Source: Cupriavidus oxalaticus (lineage in GTDB: Bacteria; Pseudomonadota; Gammaproteobacteria; Burkholderiales; Burkholderiaceae). Taken from it: 64,000 bases of DNA. The position numbers and the translations under genes are program-made. Location of the stretch: NCBI RefSeq assembly GCF_004768545.1, contig NZ_CP038634.1, positions 558,001-622,000 on the forward strand. Reading direction: 5' to 3'. Of the stretch, positions 37,296 to 46,237 are shown piece after piece (position 1 is the stretch's first letter; every line of letters starts with the position of its first letter). Below the pieces are notes generated by a model. The model was not told where the DNA came from, did no database searches, and saw only the letters and a program-made list of their open reading frames with translations.

Positions 37296-38897
37296 ATGAT
37301 GAACCGCCGAACCCTGCTGGTCTCCGCCACCGCCTCAGCCGCCCTGGCCGCGCTGGGCATTACCCCATCGGTGCTGGCGGCCAGCCGGATCAAGCTCGGC
37401 GAGGCGCAGCCGTTCGGCTTCGACGCCCTGATCGAGCGGGCGCGCGCGCTGGCTGCCAAGCCCTATGCGCCCCCGCCCTCGCCGCCTGCGGACGTGCTGT
37501 CGCGCATCGACTACGATGCCCACGGCAAGATCCGGTTCCGCACCGACGATGCGCTGTTTGCCAACGGCCCGGGCCAGTTCCCCGTCACCTTCTTCCACCT
37601 CGGCACCTACTTCCGCACCCCGGTGCGCATGCATGTGATCGAGCGCGCCAAGGGCGGCGGCGGGCGCGCGCGCGAGATCGTCTATGACGATGCCTACTTC
37701 GACATGCCGGCCGACAGCCCCGCGCACAAGCTGCCGCCCGGCAGCGGCTTCGCGGGCTTCCGTTTCCAGGAAAGCCGCCTCGGCGACCAGAAGACGCGCG
37801 ACTGGCGCAAGAACGACTGGGTCGCCTTCCTGGGCGCCTCCTACTTCCGCGCCATCGGCGACCTGTACCAGTACGGGCTGTCGGCGCGCGGCATCGCCAT
37901 CGACGTGGCCGAGGCCGGGAAGCCCGAGGAATTCCCCGCCTTCACCCATTTCTGGTTCGAGACCCCGGAAGGCAACGGCGATACCGTCACGGTCTACGCC
38001 CTGCTCGACGGCCCCAGCATCTCCGGCGCCTACCGCTTCGTGATGCAGCGCGCCAAGGCCGTGATCATGGACGTGGAATGCGCGCTGTTCCTGCGCAAGG
38101 ACGTCGCGCGGCTGGGACTGGCACCGCTGACCTCGATGTACTGGTTCTCGGAAAGCATCAAGGGCATCACCGACTGGCGCCCGGAAGTCCACGACTCCGA
38201 CGGCCTGGCCATCTGGAACGGCGCCGGCGAGCATATCTGGCGCCCGCTCAACAACCCGCCCCAGACCACGGCATCGGCATTCTCCGACGACAACCCCAAG
38301 GGTTTCGGCCTGCTGCAGCGCGACCGCCTGTTCGACCACTACCAGGACGGCGTCAACTACGAACGCCGCCCGAGTCTGTGGGTCGAGCCGCGCGACGGCT
38401 GGGGTGCGGGTGCCGTGCAACTGGTCGAGCTGCGCACCGACGACGAGATCCACGACAACATCGTCGCCATGTGGGTGCCCAAGGCGCCCGCCAAGGCCGG
38501 CGCCACCTACCGCCTGCGCTACCGCCTGCACTGGCAGGCCGACGAACCGAACCCGTCGCCGCTGGCGCGCTGCGTGGCCACGCGCCTGGGCAACGGCGGC
38601 CAGCCCGGCCAGCCGAGGCCCAAGGGCGTGCGCAAGTTCATGGTCGAGTTCAAGGGCGCGCCGCTGGAAAAGCTGCCGTTCGGCGTCAAGCCCGAAGCCG
38701 TGCTGACCGCTTCGCGCGGCACCTTCTCCTATGTCTTCACCGAAGCCGTGCCCAACAACGTGCCCGGCCACTGGCGCGCCCAGTTCGACCTGACCACCGA
38801 TGGCAAGGGGCCGGTCGACATCCGCCTGTTCCTGCGCCTGGACGGCAAGCCGCTGTCCGAGACATGGCTGTACCAGTACCACCCGCCCCAGGCGTAA
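37296..38897 (+). CDS. opgD: Glucan biosynthesis protein D (OpgD/MdoD)
   Basis: 533 residues, periplasmic OpgD/OpgG family needed for osmoregulated periplasmic glucans. The N terminus NRRTLLVSATASAALAALGI is a Tat signal (twin arginine, then hydrophobic) with cleavage near VLAAS. The body starts FGFDALIERARALAAKPY and has YFRAIGDLYQYGLSARGIAID, LTSMYWFSESIKGITDWRPEVHDSDGLAIWNG region and NDNPKGFGLLQRDR-like block. The Tat signal favours D over G. A GGACG precedes the ATG weakly. Single gene. Confidence 0.9.
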   Translation: MMNRRTLLVSATASAALAALGITPSVLAASRIKLGEAQPFGFDALIERARALAAKPYAPPPSPPADVLSRIDYDAHGKIRFRTDDALFANGPGQFPVTFFHLGTYFRTPVRMHVIERAKGGGGRAREIVYDDAYFDMPADSPAHKLPPGSGFAGFRFQESRLGDQKTRDWRKNDWVAFLGASYFRAIGDLYQYGLSARGIAIDVAEAGKPEEFPAFTHFWFETPEGNGDTVTVYALLDGPSISGAYRFVMQRAKAVIMDVECALFLRKDVARLGLAPLTSMYWFSESIKGITDWRPEVHDSDGLAIWNGAGEHIWRPLNNPPQTTASAFSDDNPKGFGLLQRDRLFDHYQDGVNYERRPSLWVEPRDGWGAGAVQLVELRTDDEIHDNIVAMWVPKAPAKAGATYRLRYRLHWQADEPNPSPLARCVATRLGNGGQPGQPRPKGVRKFMVEFKGAPLEKLPFGVKPEAVLTASRGTFSYVFTEAVPNNVPGHWRAQFDLTTDGKGPVDIRLFLRLDGKPLSETWLYQYHPPQA

Positions 38898-39048
38898 GCC
38901 TCCGTCGTAAGCCCCAGTCAAAAGCCCGCCCCCGGCGCAGCCGCCAGCCGGCGCCGCTTTGCAGGATATTGCGGCGCCGTGATGTCAGGCGCGCTTGAGC
39001 GGGTATGATGGCTGGCTACGACAGTCAAACCGCACCAGCCAGCCTCAC

Positions 39049-39741
39049 ATGATTTCTCAAGAGTTTGCCGGTGCCGCCGAAGGCGGCCAGGCTGCATCGC
39101 TCCCGCGCTCGGAGCGTGCCTACCAGCAACTGCGCGCCGCCATCCAGGCGGGGCAGCTATCTCCCGGCACCCGGCTGCGCGAAGTGGAACTGGCGGAATC
39201 GCTGGGCTTGTCGCGCACCCCGGTGCGCGAAGCGCTGTCGCGGCTGGAATCGGAAGGCCTGGTGGTCAACGAGCCCAACCGGGGCATGATGGTGACGCAG
39301 CTCGACGCCAGCATGGTCAGCGAGCTGTACGTGATGCGCGAGGTGCTGGAAGGCACCGCCGCGGCGCTGGCCGCACGCCATGCCACCGATGTGGAGATTT
39401 CGCTGCTGCGCGATATCGTCGAGCGCGACCTCGCGTTCGCCGACGATCCGGACCGGCTCGCGCAGAACAACCGGCTGTTCCACGAAACCCTGCACCGCTG
39501 CGCCCACAACCGCTACCTGCTGAAGAACCTGCGCTCGCTGCACGAATCGATGGCGCTGCTGGGGCGCACCACGCTGGCGGTGCCCGGCCGCGCGCGCAGC
39601 TCCTATGAAGAGCACACCGCCCTGGTCGAAGCGCTGGAAAAGCGTGATCCGGCGCAGGCCGAGCAGATTGCCCGGCGCCATATCCAGCAGGCCTACAAGG
39701 TGAGGCTGTCGCTTTGGATCCAGGAGCAGTCCGGCAGCTGA
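39049..39741 (+). CDS. GntR family regulator (FCD subfamily)
   Basis: 230 residues. Winged helix part SERAYQQLRAAIQAGQLSPG, LRLREVELAESLGLSRTPVREALSRLESEG, followed by an FCD domain (MREVLEGTAAALAARHATD, LFHETLHRCAHNRYLLKNL, EEHTALVEALEKRDPAQAEQIARRHIQ). A TTG 54 bases upstream could extend it, but TATGAT there looks like a promoter -10 box. Distinct from the regulator at 34248; target unknown. Converges with the exporter gene 19 bases on. Confidence 0.85.
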   Translation: MISQEFAGAAEGGQAASLPRSERAYQQLRAAIQAGQLSPGTRLREVELAESLGLSRTPVREALSRLESEGLVVNEPNRGMMVTQLDASMVSELYVMREVLEGTAAALAARHATDVEISLLRDIVERDLAFADDPDRLAQNNRLFHETLHRCAHNRYLLKNLRSLHESMALLGRTTLAVPGRARSSYEEHTALVEALEKRDPAQAEQIARRHIQQAYKVRLSLWIQEQSGS

Positions 39742-39760
39742 GCTTGCGGGCCAGGGCGCT

Positions 39761-40648
39761 TCAGGCAGCCGCCTGCGCCCGCGCCGTGCGCAGCGTGCCG
39801 ACGCTCAGCACCGCCAGGGCAAGCAGGATCAGCACCACCGCGTACAGCGTCTGCGGCGCGATCACCTCGCCGCCCAGCCAGGCGCCCATCGCCAGCGCCA
39901 CCGGCGGATTGACGTAGACATAGCTCGTCGACAGCGTCTGGCCGACCGTCGCCACCAGGTACATATAGGCAGAGAACGCCACCAGCGAGCCCGCCACCAC
40001 CAGGTAGACCCAGGCCCAGCCGGCCTGCGCGCTGATCGACCCCAGCGACACCGGCCATGGCTCCTGCCGCAGCGCCGACAGCACCATCAGCACCACCCCG
40101 CCGATCAGCATCTCCGCGGCAAAGGCCGCCGCGCCCTGCGGCAGTTCGAGCCGGCGCACCAGCTGCGAGCCGAACGACCAGCTCGCCACCGCCAGCATCA
40201 GCGCCACCACGCCACCCGCGCTGACGCGGAATTCCGCCCCCGCGGTCAGCACCACGATGCCCGCGCTGCCGATCGCAATCGCCACATACTCGTACCACTT
40301 GGGGCGCTGGCCGAAGCAGGCCGCCCAGATCAGCGCAAAGATCGGCATCGAGCCGATCATTACCGTGGTCGCGCCCGACGAGATGGTCTGCTCGGCCATC
40401 GCGGTCAATCCCATGCCGCCTACCAGCAGGAACAGCGCCGGCACCGCGCAGTTGCGCAGCTGCCGCCACGACGGCATCGGCGTGCCGCGCCACGCCAGCC
40501 AGGCGGCCAGCAGCAGGCCCGCGCATAGAAAGCGCGTACCCGTCATGAACAGCGGCGGAAAGCTCTCCAGCGTAAAGCGGATCGCCAGATAGGTCGTACC
40601 CCAGACCACGTAAGTGATCAGCAGGCACATAAGGACAAGCGGGGGCAT
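39761..40648 (-). CDS. EamA family exporter (YedA-like)
   Basis: 295 residues from the ATG at 40648 (a GTG at 40699 would add 17). Ten helices in two EamA halves: ITYVVWGTTYLAIRFTLESFPPL opens the first, SWSFGSQLVRRLELPQG the second, and STSYVYVNPPVALAMGAWLGGE is the usual late motif. This is the drug/metabolite transporter superfamily, closest to YedA as I remember it. Substrate unknown. Confidence 0.85.
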   Translation of the reverse strand: MPPLVLMCLLITYVVWGTTYLAIRFTLESFPPLFMTGTRFLCAGLLLAAWLAWRGTPMPSWRQLRNCAVPALFLLVGGMGLTAMAEQTISSGATTVMIGSMPIFALIWAACFGQRPKWYEYVAIAIGSAGIVVLTAGAEFRVSAGGVVALMLAVASWSFGSQLVRRLELPQGAAAFAAEMLIGGVVLMVLSALRQEPWPVSLGSISAQAGWAWVYLVVAGSLVAFSAYMYLVATVGQTLSTSYVYVNPPVALAMGAWLGGEVIAPQTLYAVVLILLALAVLSVGTLRTARAQAAA

Positions 40649-40786
40649 GGTCGCGGACGGTTCTGCAAAGGCATCCAAGATAGCCTTTGGCCGCGCCACG
40701 ACAAAACGAAAAGGTCTGGCAAGCCTTGTCAGAGTTGCTCACAAGGCACGTCGACCTGCCTTGCGTAAAGCGAGCAGGCAAAACAA

Positions 40787-40830
40787 AACCGGCCGCGTCT
40801 TGCCCGTGGCGGGCGCGCGTCTGGCCGGTT
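40787..40830 (-). terminator. Terminator after the 61-residue gene
   Basis: On the minus strand AACCGGCC (40830-40823) pairs with GGCCGGTT (40794-40787), tail TTTGTTTTGCC. Lies 52 bases past the small gene's stop. Confidence 0.7.
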
Positions 40831-40881
40831 CTACAACGCAGCCACCAGGGCCGCGGGTACTGCAATACCGCTGGAAACTGC

Positions 40882-41067
40882 TTAGCCGTTGGCGTAGACG
40901 ACCTTGGCCTTGCGGGCTTGCGACTGCAGGCGCGCGATGACTTCCTGCACCGCGGCGATGGCGCGCTTGGCGTCATGCACGAAGCCCAGGCTTTGCTTGC
41001 CGAGCTCGCGCTCGATGAGGTCGCGTTCCAGTTGATCGGTCAGCTTGATATCGGATTGGGTGTTCAT
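40882..41067 (-). CDS. Small charged protein, unknown
   Basis: 61 residues: MNTQSDIKLTDQLERDLIER, ELGKQSLGFVHDAKRAIAAV and a basic tail ARLQSQARKAKVVYANG. AAGGAAG precedes the ATG and a terminator follows, so a genuine small gene is likely. Predicted helical, no membrane part. I do not recognise a family. Confidence 0.65.
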   Translation of the reverse strand: MNTQSDIKLTDQLERDLIERELGKQSLGFVHDAKRAIAAVQEVIARLQSQARKAKVVYANG

Positions 41068-41195
41068 GGCTTCCTTCCTTGCTTGTTGCTGCGGGATTAC
41101 CCTCATGGGGTTTTCCCGAATTGTAGCAAAGGAATTGTCGCAACGCAGCATTAGGTAATAGTGCGTATGCGGGAAAGCAACGGCACAACGGAGGC

Positions 41196-41217
41196 GGCCG
41201 CCCGCAGGCGGCCTTTT
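41196..41217 (+). terminator. Rho-independent terminator without an obvious gene
   Basis: GGCCGCC (41196-41202), loop CGCA, GGCGGCC (41207-41213), TTTT (41214-41217) on the plus strand. The 128 bases upstream on that strand are the antisense/leader side of the small gene at 40882-41067 and contain no coding frame I trust. It may end a small RNA or a short attenuated leader of the acetyltransferase gene. Confidence 0.6.
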
Positions 41218-41411
41218 GGACACACTGGGCTAGCCAAGTCACTAAAAAGACTGGCGCATGCTTTACCGGTCACCCATCGACCGAGGGACTGCCACCCGTT
41301 GCTCCCACAGCGGAGAACGCGCCTTATCATCCAGACACATAGACCTGAAGTGACGAGGTGCGACTGCCGCGGCAACGGCAGTCCGCGACTCGGCCAACGG
41401 AGCAGATTGCG

Positions 41412-42302
41412 ATGTCAGGCGACCTGGTGATTCGGAACATGACGCGCGCCGAGCTTGATCAACTGATCGGCTGGGCGGCAACCGAGGGGTGGAACCCCGG
41501 CCTTCACGACGCGGCGCTGTTCTGGGCCACGGATCCGGATGCTTTCATCGCAGCCGAGCTGGATGGGGAGCTGATCGGCGGCGGCGCGATCACGTCCTAC
41601 GGCGGCGCGTTCGGCTTTATGGGTTTCTTTATCGTCCGTCCGGCCTTTCGCGGCCGGGGACTGGGCAACGCGCTGTGGCATGCGCGCCGAGACCGGCTGA
41701 TTGCCCGCCTGCGGCCCGGAGCCACCATCGGGCTGGATGGCGTTTTCGCGATGCAGGATTACTACGCCAGGGGTGGCTTCGTTTTCTCCCATCGCAATCT
41801 GCGCTTTCGTGCCGAGGTACCGGATAGCCCGCCCCAATCGCCCCTCTCGCCGGACGCGTCGCGCCCGGATGACGTGATCGTCCCGCTGGAAGCGGTGCCC
41901 TTCGACGACGTGCTGGCATACGACCGCACGTGCTTTCCCGCCGCGCGCGAGACCTTCCTGCGCGGATGGATCCGGCAGGAGGATGGGCTTGCGCTCGGTT
42001 GTCTGCGACAGGGACGGCTGGGCGGATTCGGCGTGGTGCGCCGGTGCGGGGAAGGCTGCAAGATCGGGCCGCTGTTTGCCGACGACGCCGAAGCGGCCGA
42101 AGCGCTTTACGAACGCCTGGCCGCCTTTGCGTCGGGTGGCCCGTTGTTCCTCGATGTCCCGGAAAACCACCCCGCGGCCATGGCGCTGGCCCATCGGCAC
42201 GGCATGGCGGAAGTCTTCGGCTGCGCGCGCATGTATCTGGGGCCTGCGCCGGGCCTGGTGCACAAGCGCATCTTCGGCATTACTACCTTCGAGCTGGGAT
42301 GA
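41412..42302 (+). CDS. GNAT acetyltransferase, two-domain
   Basis: 296 residues. First domain: LVIRNMTRAELDQLIGWAATEGWNPG start, FIVRPAFRGRGLGNALW acetyl-CoA loop (R-x2-G-x-G-L), DYYARGGFVF. Second half: LGGFGVVRRCGEGCKIGPLFADDAEAAEALY and LFLDVPENHPAAMALAHRHGM, the C-terminal acetyltransferase-like domain found in YitH-type proteins. Its substrate is unknown. The stop codon overlaps the next start (ATGATG over TGA), so both genes are coupled. Confidence 0.85.
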   Translation: MSGDLVIRNMTRAELDQLIGWAATEGWNPGLHDAALFWATDPDAFIAAELDGELIGGGAITSYGGAFGFMGFFIVRPAFRGRGLGNALWHARRDRLIARLRPGATIGLDGVFAMQDYYARGGFVFSHRNLRFRAEVPDSPPQSPLSPDASRPDDVIVPLEAVPFDDVLAYDRTCFPAARETFLRGWIRQEDGLALGCLRQGRLGGFGVVRRCGEGCKIGPLFADDAEAAEALYERLAAFASGGPLFLDVPENHPAAMALAHRHGMAEVFGCARMYLGPAPGLVHKRIFGITTFELG

Positions 42303-43195
42303 TGCAGGCACGCGACCTCGCCGGCTACGGCGGCTCCCCGCCCCATCCACGCTGGCCCGGCGGCTCGCGCGTGGCGGTGCAGTTCGTGCTGAACATCGAG
42401 GAAGGCGCGGAATCGTGCATCCTCAACGGCGATATGCGCTCCGAAGCGTACCTGCACGAACTGCCCGGACGGCCGCCGCGTGAGGCCGGGCGCGACTGGA
42501 GCGTCGAAAGCATGTACGAGTATGGAGCGCGTGCCGGCGTCTGGCGGTTGCTGGATCTGTTCGCCGAGCGCGGCCTGCCGCTGACCGCGTTCGCGGCCGG
42601 TCGCGCGCTGGAGCTCAATCCGCGGATCGGACAGGCACTGAGTGCGGCAGGACACGAGGTTGCAGGGCATGGCTATCGCTGGATCGATTATCGGGACGTC
42701 CCGGAAGATGAGGAGCGGCGCCATATCCGCCTGACCATCGCGGCAATCGAACGCACCTGCGGCAGGCGGCCGGTAGGCTGGTACACCGGGCGGGTCAGCG
42801 CCAACACGCGGCGCCTGGTCCATGAGGAAGGCGGGTTCCTTTACAGCTCGGATGCCTACAACGATGACCTGCCGTACTGGCTCTGCAGCGCCCCACCGCT
42901 GCTGGCAATCCCGTATACGCTGGTCAACAACGACGCGCGCTATCTGCTGCCTGACGGCTTTGCCTCGGGGCAAGATTTCTACCGCTCGCTGCGGGATGCA
43001 TTTGACCAGTTGTGGCACGAGGGGGCGCGCGCGCCGAAGATGATGAGCGTCGGTCTGCATCCCCGCATCAGCGGCCATCCGGCGCGCGCCATGGCGCTGG
43101 CACGCTTCCTTGACGACGTACGCGGCCATGACGCCGTGTGGATCTGCCGCCGGGAAGACATCGCCAGGCACTGGCTGACCGAGCATCCGGCGTAG
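42299..43195 (+). CDS. Polysaccharide deacetylase family, allantoinase PuuE-like
   Basis: 298 residues, NodB/carbohydrate esterase 4 fold. The start RDLAGYGGSPPHPRWPGGSRVAVQFVLNIEEG, region ESMYEYGARAGVWRLLDLF, GHEVAGHGYRWIDY and WYTGRVSANTRRLVHEEGGFLYSSDAYNDDLPYW follow the PuuE-type allantoinase pattern (hydrolysis of allantoin in purine breakdown). The usual first metal-binding D-D motif of deacetylases is replaced by NIEEG, as in PuuE. It is slightly shorter than PuuE and has no purine genes nearby, so the substrate may differ. Start overlaps the acetyltransferase stop by four bases. Confidence 0.75.
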   Translation: MMQARDLAGYGGSPPHPRWPGGSRVAVQFVLNIEEGAESCILNGDMRSEAYLHELPGRPPREAGRDWSVESMYEYGARAGVWRLLDLFAERGLPLTAFAAGRALELNPRIGQALSAAGHEVAGHGYRWIDYRDVPEDEERRHIRLTIAAIERTCGRRPVGWYTGRVSANTRRLVHEEGGFLYSSDAYNDDLPYWLCSAPPLLAIPYTLVNNDARYLLPDGFASGQDFYRSLRDAFDQLWHEGARAPKMMSVGLHPRISGHPARAMALARFLDDVRGHDAVWICRREDIARHWLTEHPA

Positions 43196-43261
43196 CGTGG
43201 CTCCTGGTCGGGCGGGCTACCGACGCGCCCTGGCAAGTGCCTGCCCCTGATCGGCTGACAA

Positions 43262-43292
43262 AACTGAAGGCAGACGTCCGGCTGCCTCAGTT
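43262..43292 (+). terminator. Hairpin after the PuuE-like gene
   Basis: AACTGAAGGCAG (43262-43273) and CTGCCTCAGTT (43282-43292) pair with one bulged A. 66 bases after the stop; no T tract. Confidence 0.5.
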
Positions 43293-43615
43293 GCAATCGG
43301 CTTCGCATTGCGGGAAAAGCGGCAGAAATTGTCAACGAATGGGCAGGTTCGGGTAGTGTCGAACGCTCCCCGCGGCGCTACGATCACCAGACATAGCGAC
43401 CGCCGGCGGCCTGCGTCAGCTTATTCCGTGCCGCCCTCCATCGGCTTCGACGTCCGCGACGGCGTCCTGCATGCAATCTGTGCGTGCCATCCAGGCAGCG
43501 CCCGATCCGGTGACTGCGATCGCACGCTATGTTGACAGGCTGGGCTGTGCCCGCAGCTCCATGGCCTCAACTCCACCAGACACTTCAAAACTCTCAAACC
43601 CTAAGGCGTTAAGAC
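43293..43615. other. Leader region of the dehydrogenase-bktB operon
   Basis: 323 bases without a supportable gene. It must hold the promoter for the next two genes; no clear -35/-10 pair or operator could be singled out. TTAAGACATGG ends it at the start codon. Confidence 0.5.
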
Positions 43616-44470
43616 ATGGCAATCAAGACAGTAGGCATCGTCGGTGCCGGCACCATGGGCAATGGCATCGCCCAGGCCTGCGCAGTGGCCGGCCTGAACG
43701 TGGTGATGGTCGACATCAGCGACGCCGCGGTGCAGAAGGGCGTGGCCACCGTGGCGGGCAGCCTGGACCGGCTGATCAAGAAGGAAAAGCTGACCGAGGC
43801 GCAGAAGGCCGATGCGCTGGCGCGCATCCAGGGCAGCACGTCGTATGACGACCTCAAGGCCACCGACATCGTGATCGAGGCCGCCACCGAGAACTACGAC
43901 CTGAAGGTCAAGATCCTCAGGCAGATCGACGGCATCGTCGGCGAGAACGTGATCATCGCGTCCAACACCTCGTCGATCTCGATCACCAAGCTGGCCGCGG
44001 TGACCTCGCGCGCCGGCCGCTTTATCGGCATGCACTTCTTCAACCCGGTGCCGGTGATGGCCCTGGTCGAACTGATCCGCGGCCTGCAGACCAGCGACGC
44101 CACCCACGCCGCCGTGGAAGCGCTGGCGAAGGAACTGGGCAAGTACCCGATCACGGTCAAGAACAGCCCGGGCTTCGTCGTCAACCGCATCCTGTGCCCG
44201 ATGATCAATGAAGCCTTCTGCGTGCTGGGCGAAGGCCTGGCCTCGCCCGAAGAGATCGACGAAGGCATGAAGCTGGGCTGCAACCACCCGATCGGCCCGC
44301 TGGCGCTGGCCGACATGATCGGCCTGGACACCATGCTGGCCGTGATGGAAGTGCTGTACACCGAATTCGCCGATCCGAAGTACCGTCCGGCAATGCTGAT
44401 GCGCGAGATGGTGGCTGCCGGCTACCTGGGCCGCAAGACCGGCCGCGGCGTGTACGTCTACAGCAAGTAA
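43616..44470 (+). CDS. hbd: 3-hydroxybutyryl-CoA dehydrogenase
   Basis: 284 residues, Hbd/PaaH-type. NAD turn GIVGAGTMGNGIAQ at residues 7-20; catalytic His in GMHFFNPVPVMALVE and the Glu partner in it; NSPGFVVNRIL and GCNHPIGPLALADMIGLD follow. It oxidises or reduces 3-hydroxyacyl-CoA in fatty-acid, butyrate or phenylacetate breakdown and in polyhydroxyalkanoate supply. 35 bases before bktB, so co-transcribed. Confidence 0.92.
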   Translation: MAIKTVGIVGAGTMGNGIAQACAVAGLNVVMVDISDAAVQKGVATVAGSLDRLIKKEKLTEAQKADALARIQGSTSYDDLKATDIVIEAATENYDLKVKILRQIDGIVGENVIIASNTSSISITKLAAVTSRAGRFIGMHFFNPVPVMALVELIRGLQTSDATHAAVEALAKELGKYPITVKNSPGFVVNRILCPMINEAFCVLGEGLASPEEIDEGMKLGCNHPIGPLALADMIGLDTMLAVMEVLYTEFADPKYRPAMLMREMVAAGYLGRKTGRGVYVYSK

Positions 44471-44505
44471 TCGTTACTTGCCCCCTTCTATTGGAGATTT
44501 AGAGC

Positions 44506-45690
44506 ATGACGCGTGAAGTCGTAGTGGTGAGCGGTGTCCGTACCGCGATCGGGACCTTTGGCGGCAGCCTGAAGGACGTGGCGCCGGCCGAACTGGGCGC
44601 GCTGGTGGTGCGCGAGGCGCTGGCCCGCGCGCAGGTATCCGGCGACGACGTCGGCCACGTGGTGTTCGGCAACGTGATCCAGACCGAGCCGCGCGACATG
44701 TACCTGGGCCGCGTTGCCGCGGTCAACGGCGGGGTTTCGATCAACGCGCCCGCGCTGACCGTGAACCGCCTGTGCGGCTCGGGCCTGCAGGCCATCGTCA
44801 GCGCCGCGCAGACCATCCTGCTGGGCGATGCCAACGTCGCCATCGGCGGCGGTGCCGAAAGCATGAGCCGCGCCCCGTACCTGGCGCCCGCGGCCCGCTG
44901 GGGCGCCCGCATGGGCGACGCCGGCCTGGTCGACATGATGCTGGGCGCGCTGCACGACCCGTTCCACCGCATCCACATGGGTGTCACGGCCGAGAACGTG
45001 GCCAGGGAATACGACATTTCGCGTGCGCAGCAGGACGAAGCCGCGCTGGAATCGCACCGCCGCGCGTCCGCCGCGATCAAGGCCGGCTATTTCAGGGACC
45101 AGATCGTCCCGGTGGTGAGCAAGGGCCGCAAGGGCGATGTGACGTTCGACACCGACGAGCACGTGCGCCATGACGCGACCATGGACGACATGACCAAGCT
45201 CAAGCCGGTGTTCGCCAAGGAAAACGGCACCGTCACGGCCGGCAATGCCTCGGGCCTGAACGATGCCGCCGCCGCAGTGGTGATGATGGAGCGCGCCGAG
45301 GCCGAGCGCCGCGGCCTGAAGCCGCTGGCGCGCCTGGTCTCGTACGGCCATGCCGGCGTCGATCCGAAGACCATGGGCATCGGCCCGGTGCCGGCGACGA
45401 AGATCGCGCTGGAACGCGCCGGCCTGCAGGTGTCGGACCTGGACGTGATCGAAGCCAACGAGGCCTTCGCCGCGCAGGCTTGCGCCGTGACCAAGGCGCT
45501 GGGCCTGGACCCGGCCAAGGTCAACCCGAATGGCTCGGGCATCTCGCTGGGCCACCCGATCGGCGCCACCGGCGCGCTGATCACGGTCAAGGCGCTGTAC
45601 GAGCTGCAACGGGTGCAAGGCCGCTACGCGCTGGTGACGATGTGCATCGGCGGCGGGCAGGGCATTGCCGCGATCTTCGAACGCGTCTGA
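44506..45690 (+). CDS. bktB: Beta-ketothiolase BktB
   Basis: 394 residues. Thiolase with Cys90 (NRLCGSGLQA), His350 (GHPIGATG) and Cys380 (CIGGGQG). The whole chain matches C. necator BktB as I recall it with only scattered changes, for example REVVVVSGVRTAIGTFGGSL and KYDISRAQQDEAAL-type regions. BktB joins acetyl-CoA with propionyl-CoA or longer acyl-CoA and supplies 3-hydroxyvalerate units for polyhydroxyalkanoate. GGAG precedes the ATG. This is the best taxonomic marker in the window. Confidence 0.95.
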   Translation: MTREVVVVSGVRTAIGTFGGSLKDVAPAELGALVVREALARAQVSGDDVGHVVFGNVIQTEPRDMYLGRVAAVNGGVSINAPALTVNRLCGSGLQAIVSAAQTILLGDANVAIGGGAESMSRAPYLAPAARWGARMGDAGLVDMMLGALHDPFHRIHMGVTAENVAREYDISRAQQDEAALESHRRASAAIKAGYFRDQIVPVVSKGRKGDVTFDTDEHVRHDATMDDMTKLKPVFAKENGTVTAGNASGLNDAAAAVVMMERAEAERRGLKPLARLVSYGHAGVDPKTMGIGPVPATKIALERAGLQVSDLDVIEANEAFAAQACAVTKALGLDPAKVNPNGSGISLGHPIGATGALITVKALYELQRVQGRYALVTMCIGGGQGIAAIFERV

Positions 45691-45769
45691 GGTTCGACTT
45701 GCGCCTGGATTGCCGATCAAGATGTCAAGGCGATCCAGGTCCTTTGGCAGGTCTGCAGCTTGATTCAGG

Positions 45770-46000
45770 GTGCGCGGCAACGCGTCCGCGCACGCGGCCG
45801 TGATCGTCGATATCGGCGCTCACGTCGAGCGGTACTTCAAGCCTCTTGTCATGAAGCTGCAAAGCCTGCCAGTCCCGAGCGTTGCGGCTGTCAACGGCCT
45901 GGCTGCGGGTGGCGGCGCGTCGCTCGCGCTGGCCTGCGATGTCGTGGTTGCGGCGAAGTCGGCCTACTTCCTGCAGGCGTTCTCGAAGATCGCCATCGAT
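45770..46000 (+). pseudogene. Enoyl-CoA hydratase (PaaG-like) fragment
   Basis: The frame gives DIGAHVERYFKPLVMKLQSL, PVPSVAAVNGLAAGGGASLALACDVVVAAKSAYFLQAFSKIAI, the middle of a PaaG-type hydratase. The normal first 75 residues (with the CAGQDL oxyanion segment) and the last 130 are missing; after SKIAI the frame drifts into unrelated codons and stops at 46066. A dead scrap left behind bktB. Confidence 0.8.
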
Positions 46001-46061
46001 GGCTTCGAGGACGCCGGCATGGCAACGGCTGCAGCCGTACTGGCGGAGTGCGCCCGCTTCA

Positions 46062-46133
46062 GGTAATCAGATCCAGCGCCCGCGTCGTACCCACCAGCCG
46101 TGGCAGCCGTTGCGTCCCCCCATAGCCCGGGAT
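46062..46133 (-). pseudogene. Inverted enoyl-CoA hydratase fragment
   Basis: On the minus strand this 72-base piece reads IPGYGGTQRLPRLVGTTRAL then DLIT, the conserved block of enoyl-CoA hydratases just after the catalytic Glu region. Nothing before or after it in that frame continues the family. It lies head-to-head with the PaaG-like scrap and comes from a different crotonase, so the site has suffered at least two rearrangements. Confidence 0.7.
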
Positions 46134-46206
46134 CAATGGCGGCATGGCCGATGTGCACCTTGACGGCGCCGAGGGCGACGCCACCGCGGACACCGACGCC
46201 GCACAA

Positions 46207-46225
46207 GCCCGCTAAAAAAGCGGGC
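46207..46225. terminator. Hairpin between bktB remnants and fdhE
   Basis: GCCCGCT (46207-46213), loop AAAAA, AGCGGGC (46219-46225). Just beyond the fdhE stop on the minus strand, whose transcript carries the loop as TTTTT. Probable terminator of the fdo operon. Confidence 0.55.
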
Positions 46226-46237
46226 AGCATCCCGTCC

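Noticed and set aside
45700..45775. Minus-strand codons resembling a short-chain dehydrogenase piece (DLDRLDILIGNPG)
   Set aside because: Only a dozen residues with a weak likeness; not enough to call a remnant.
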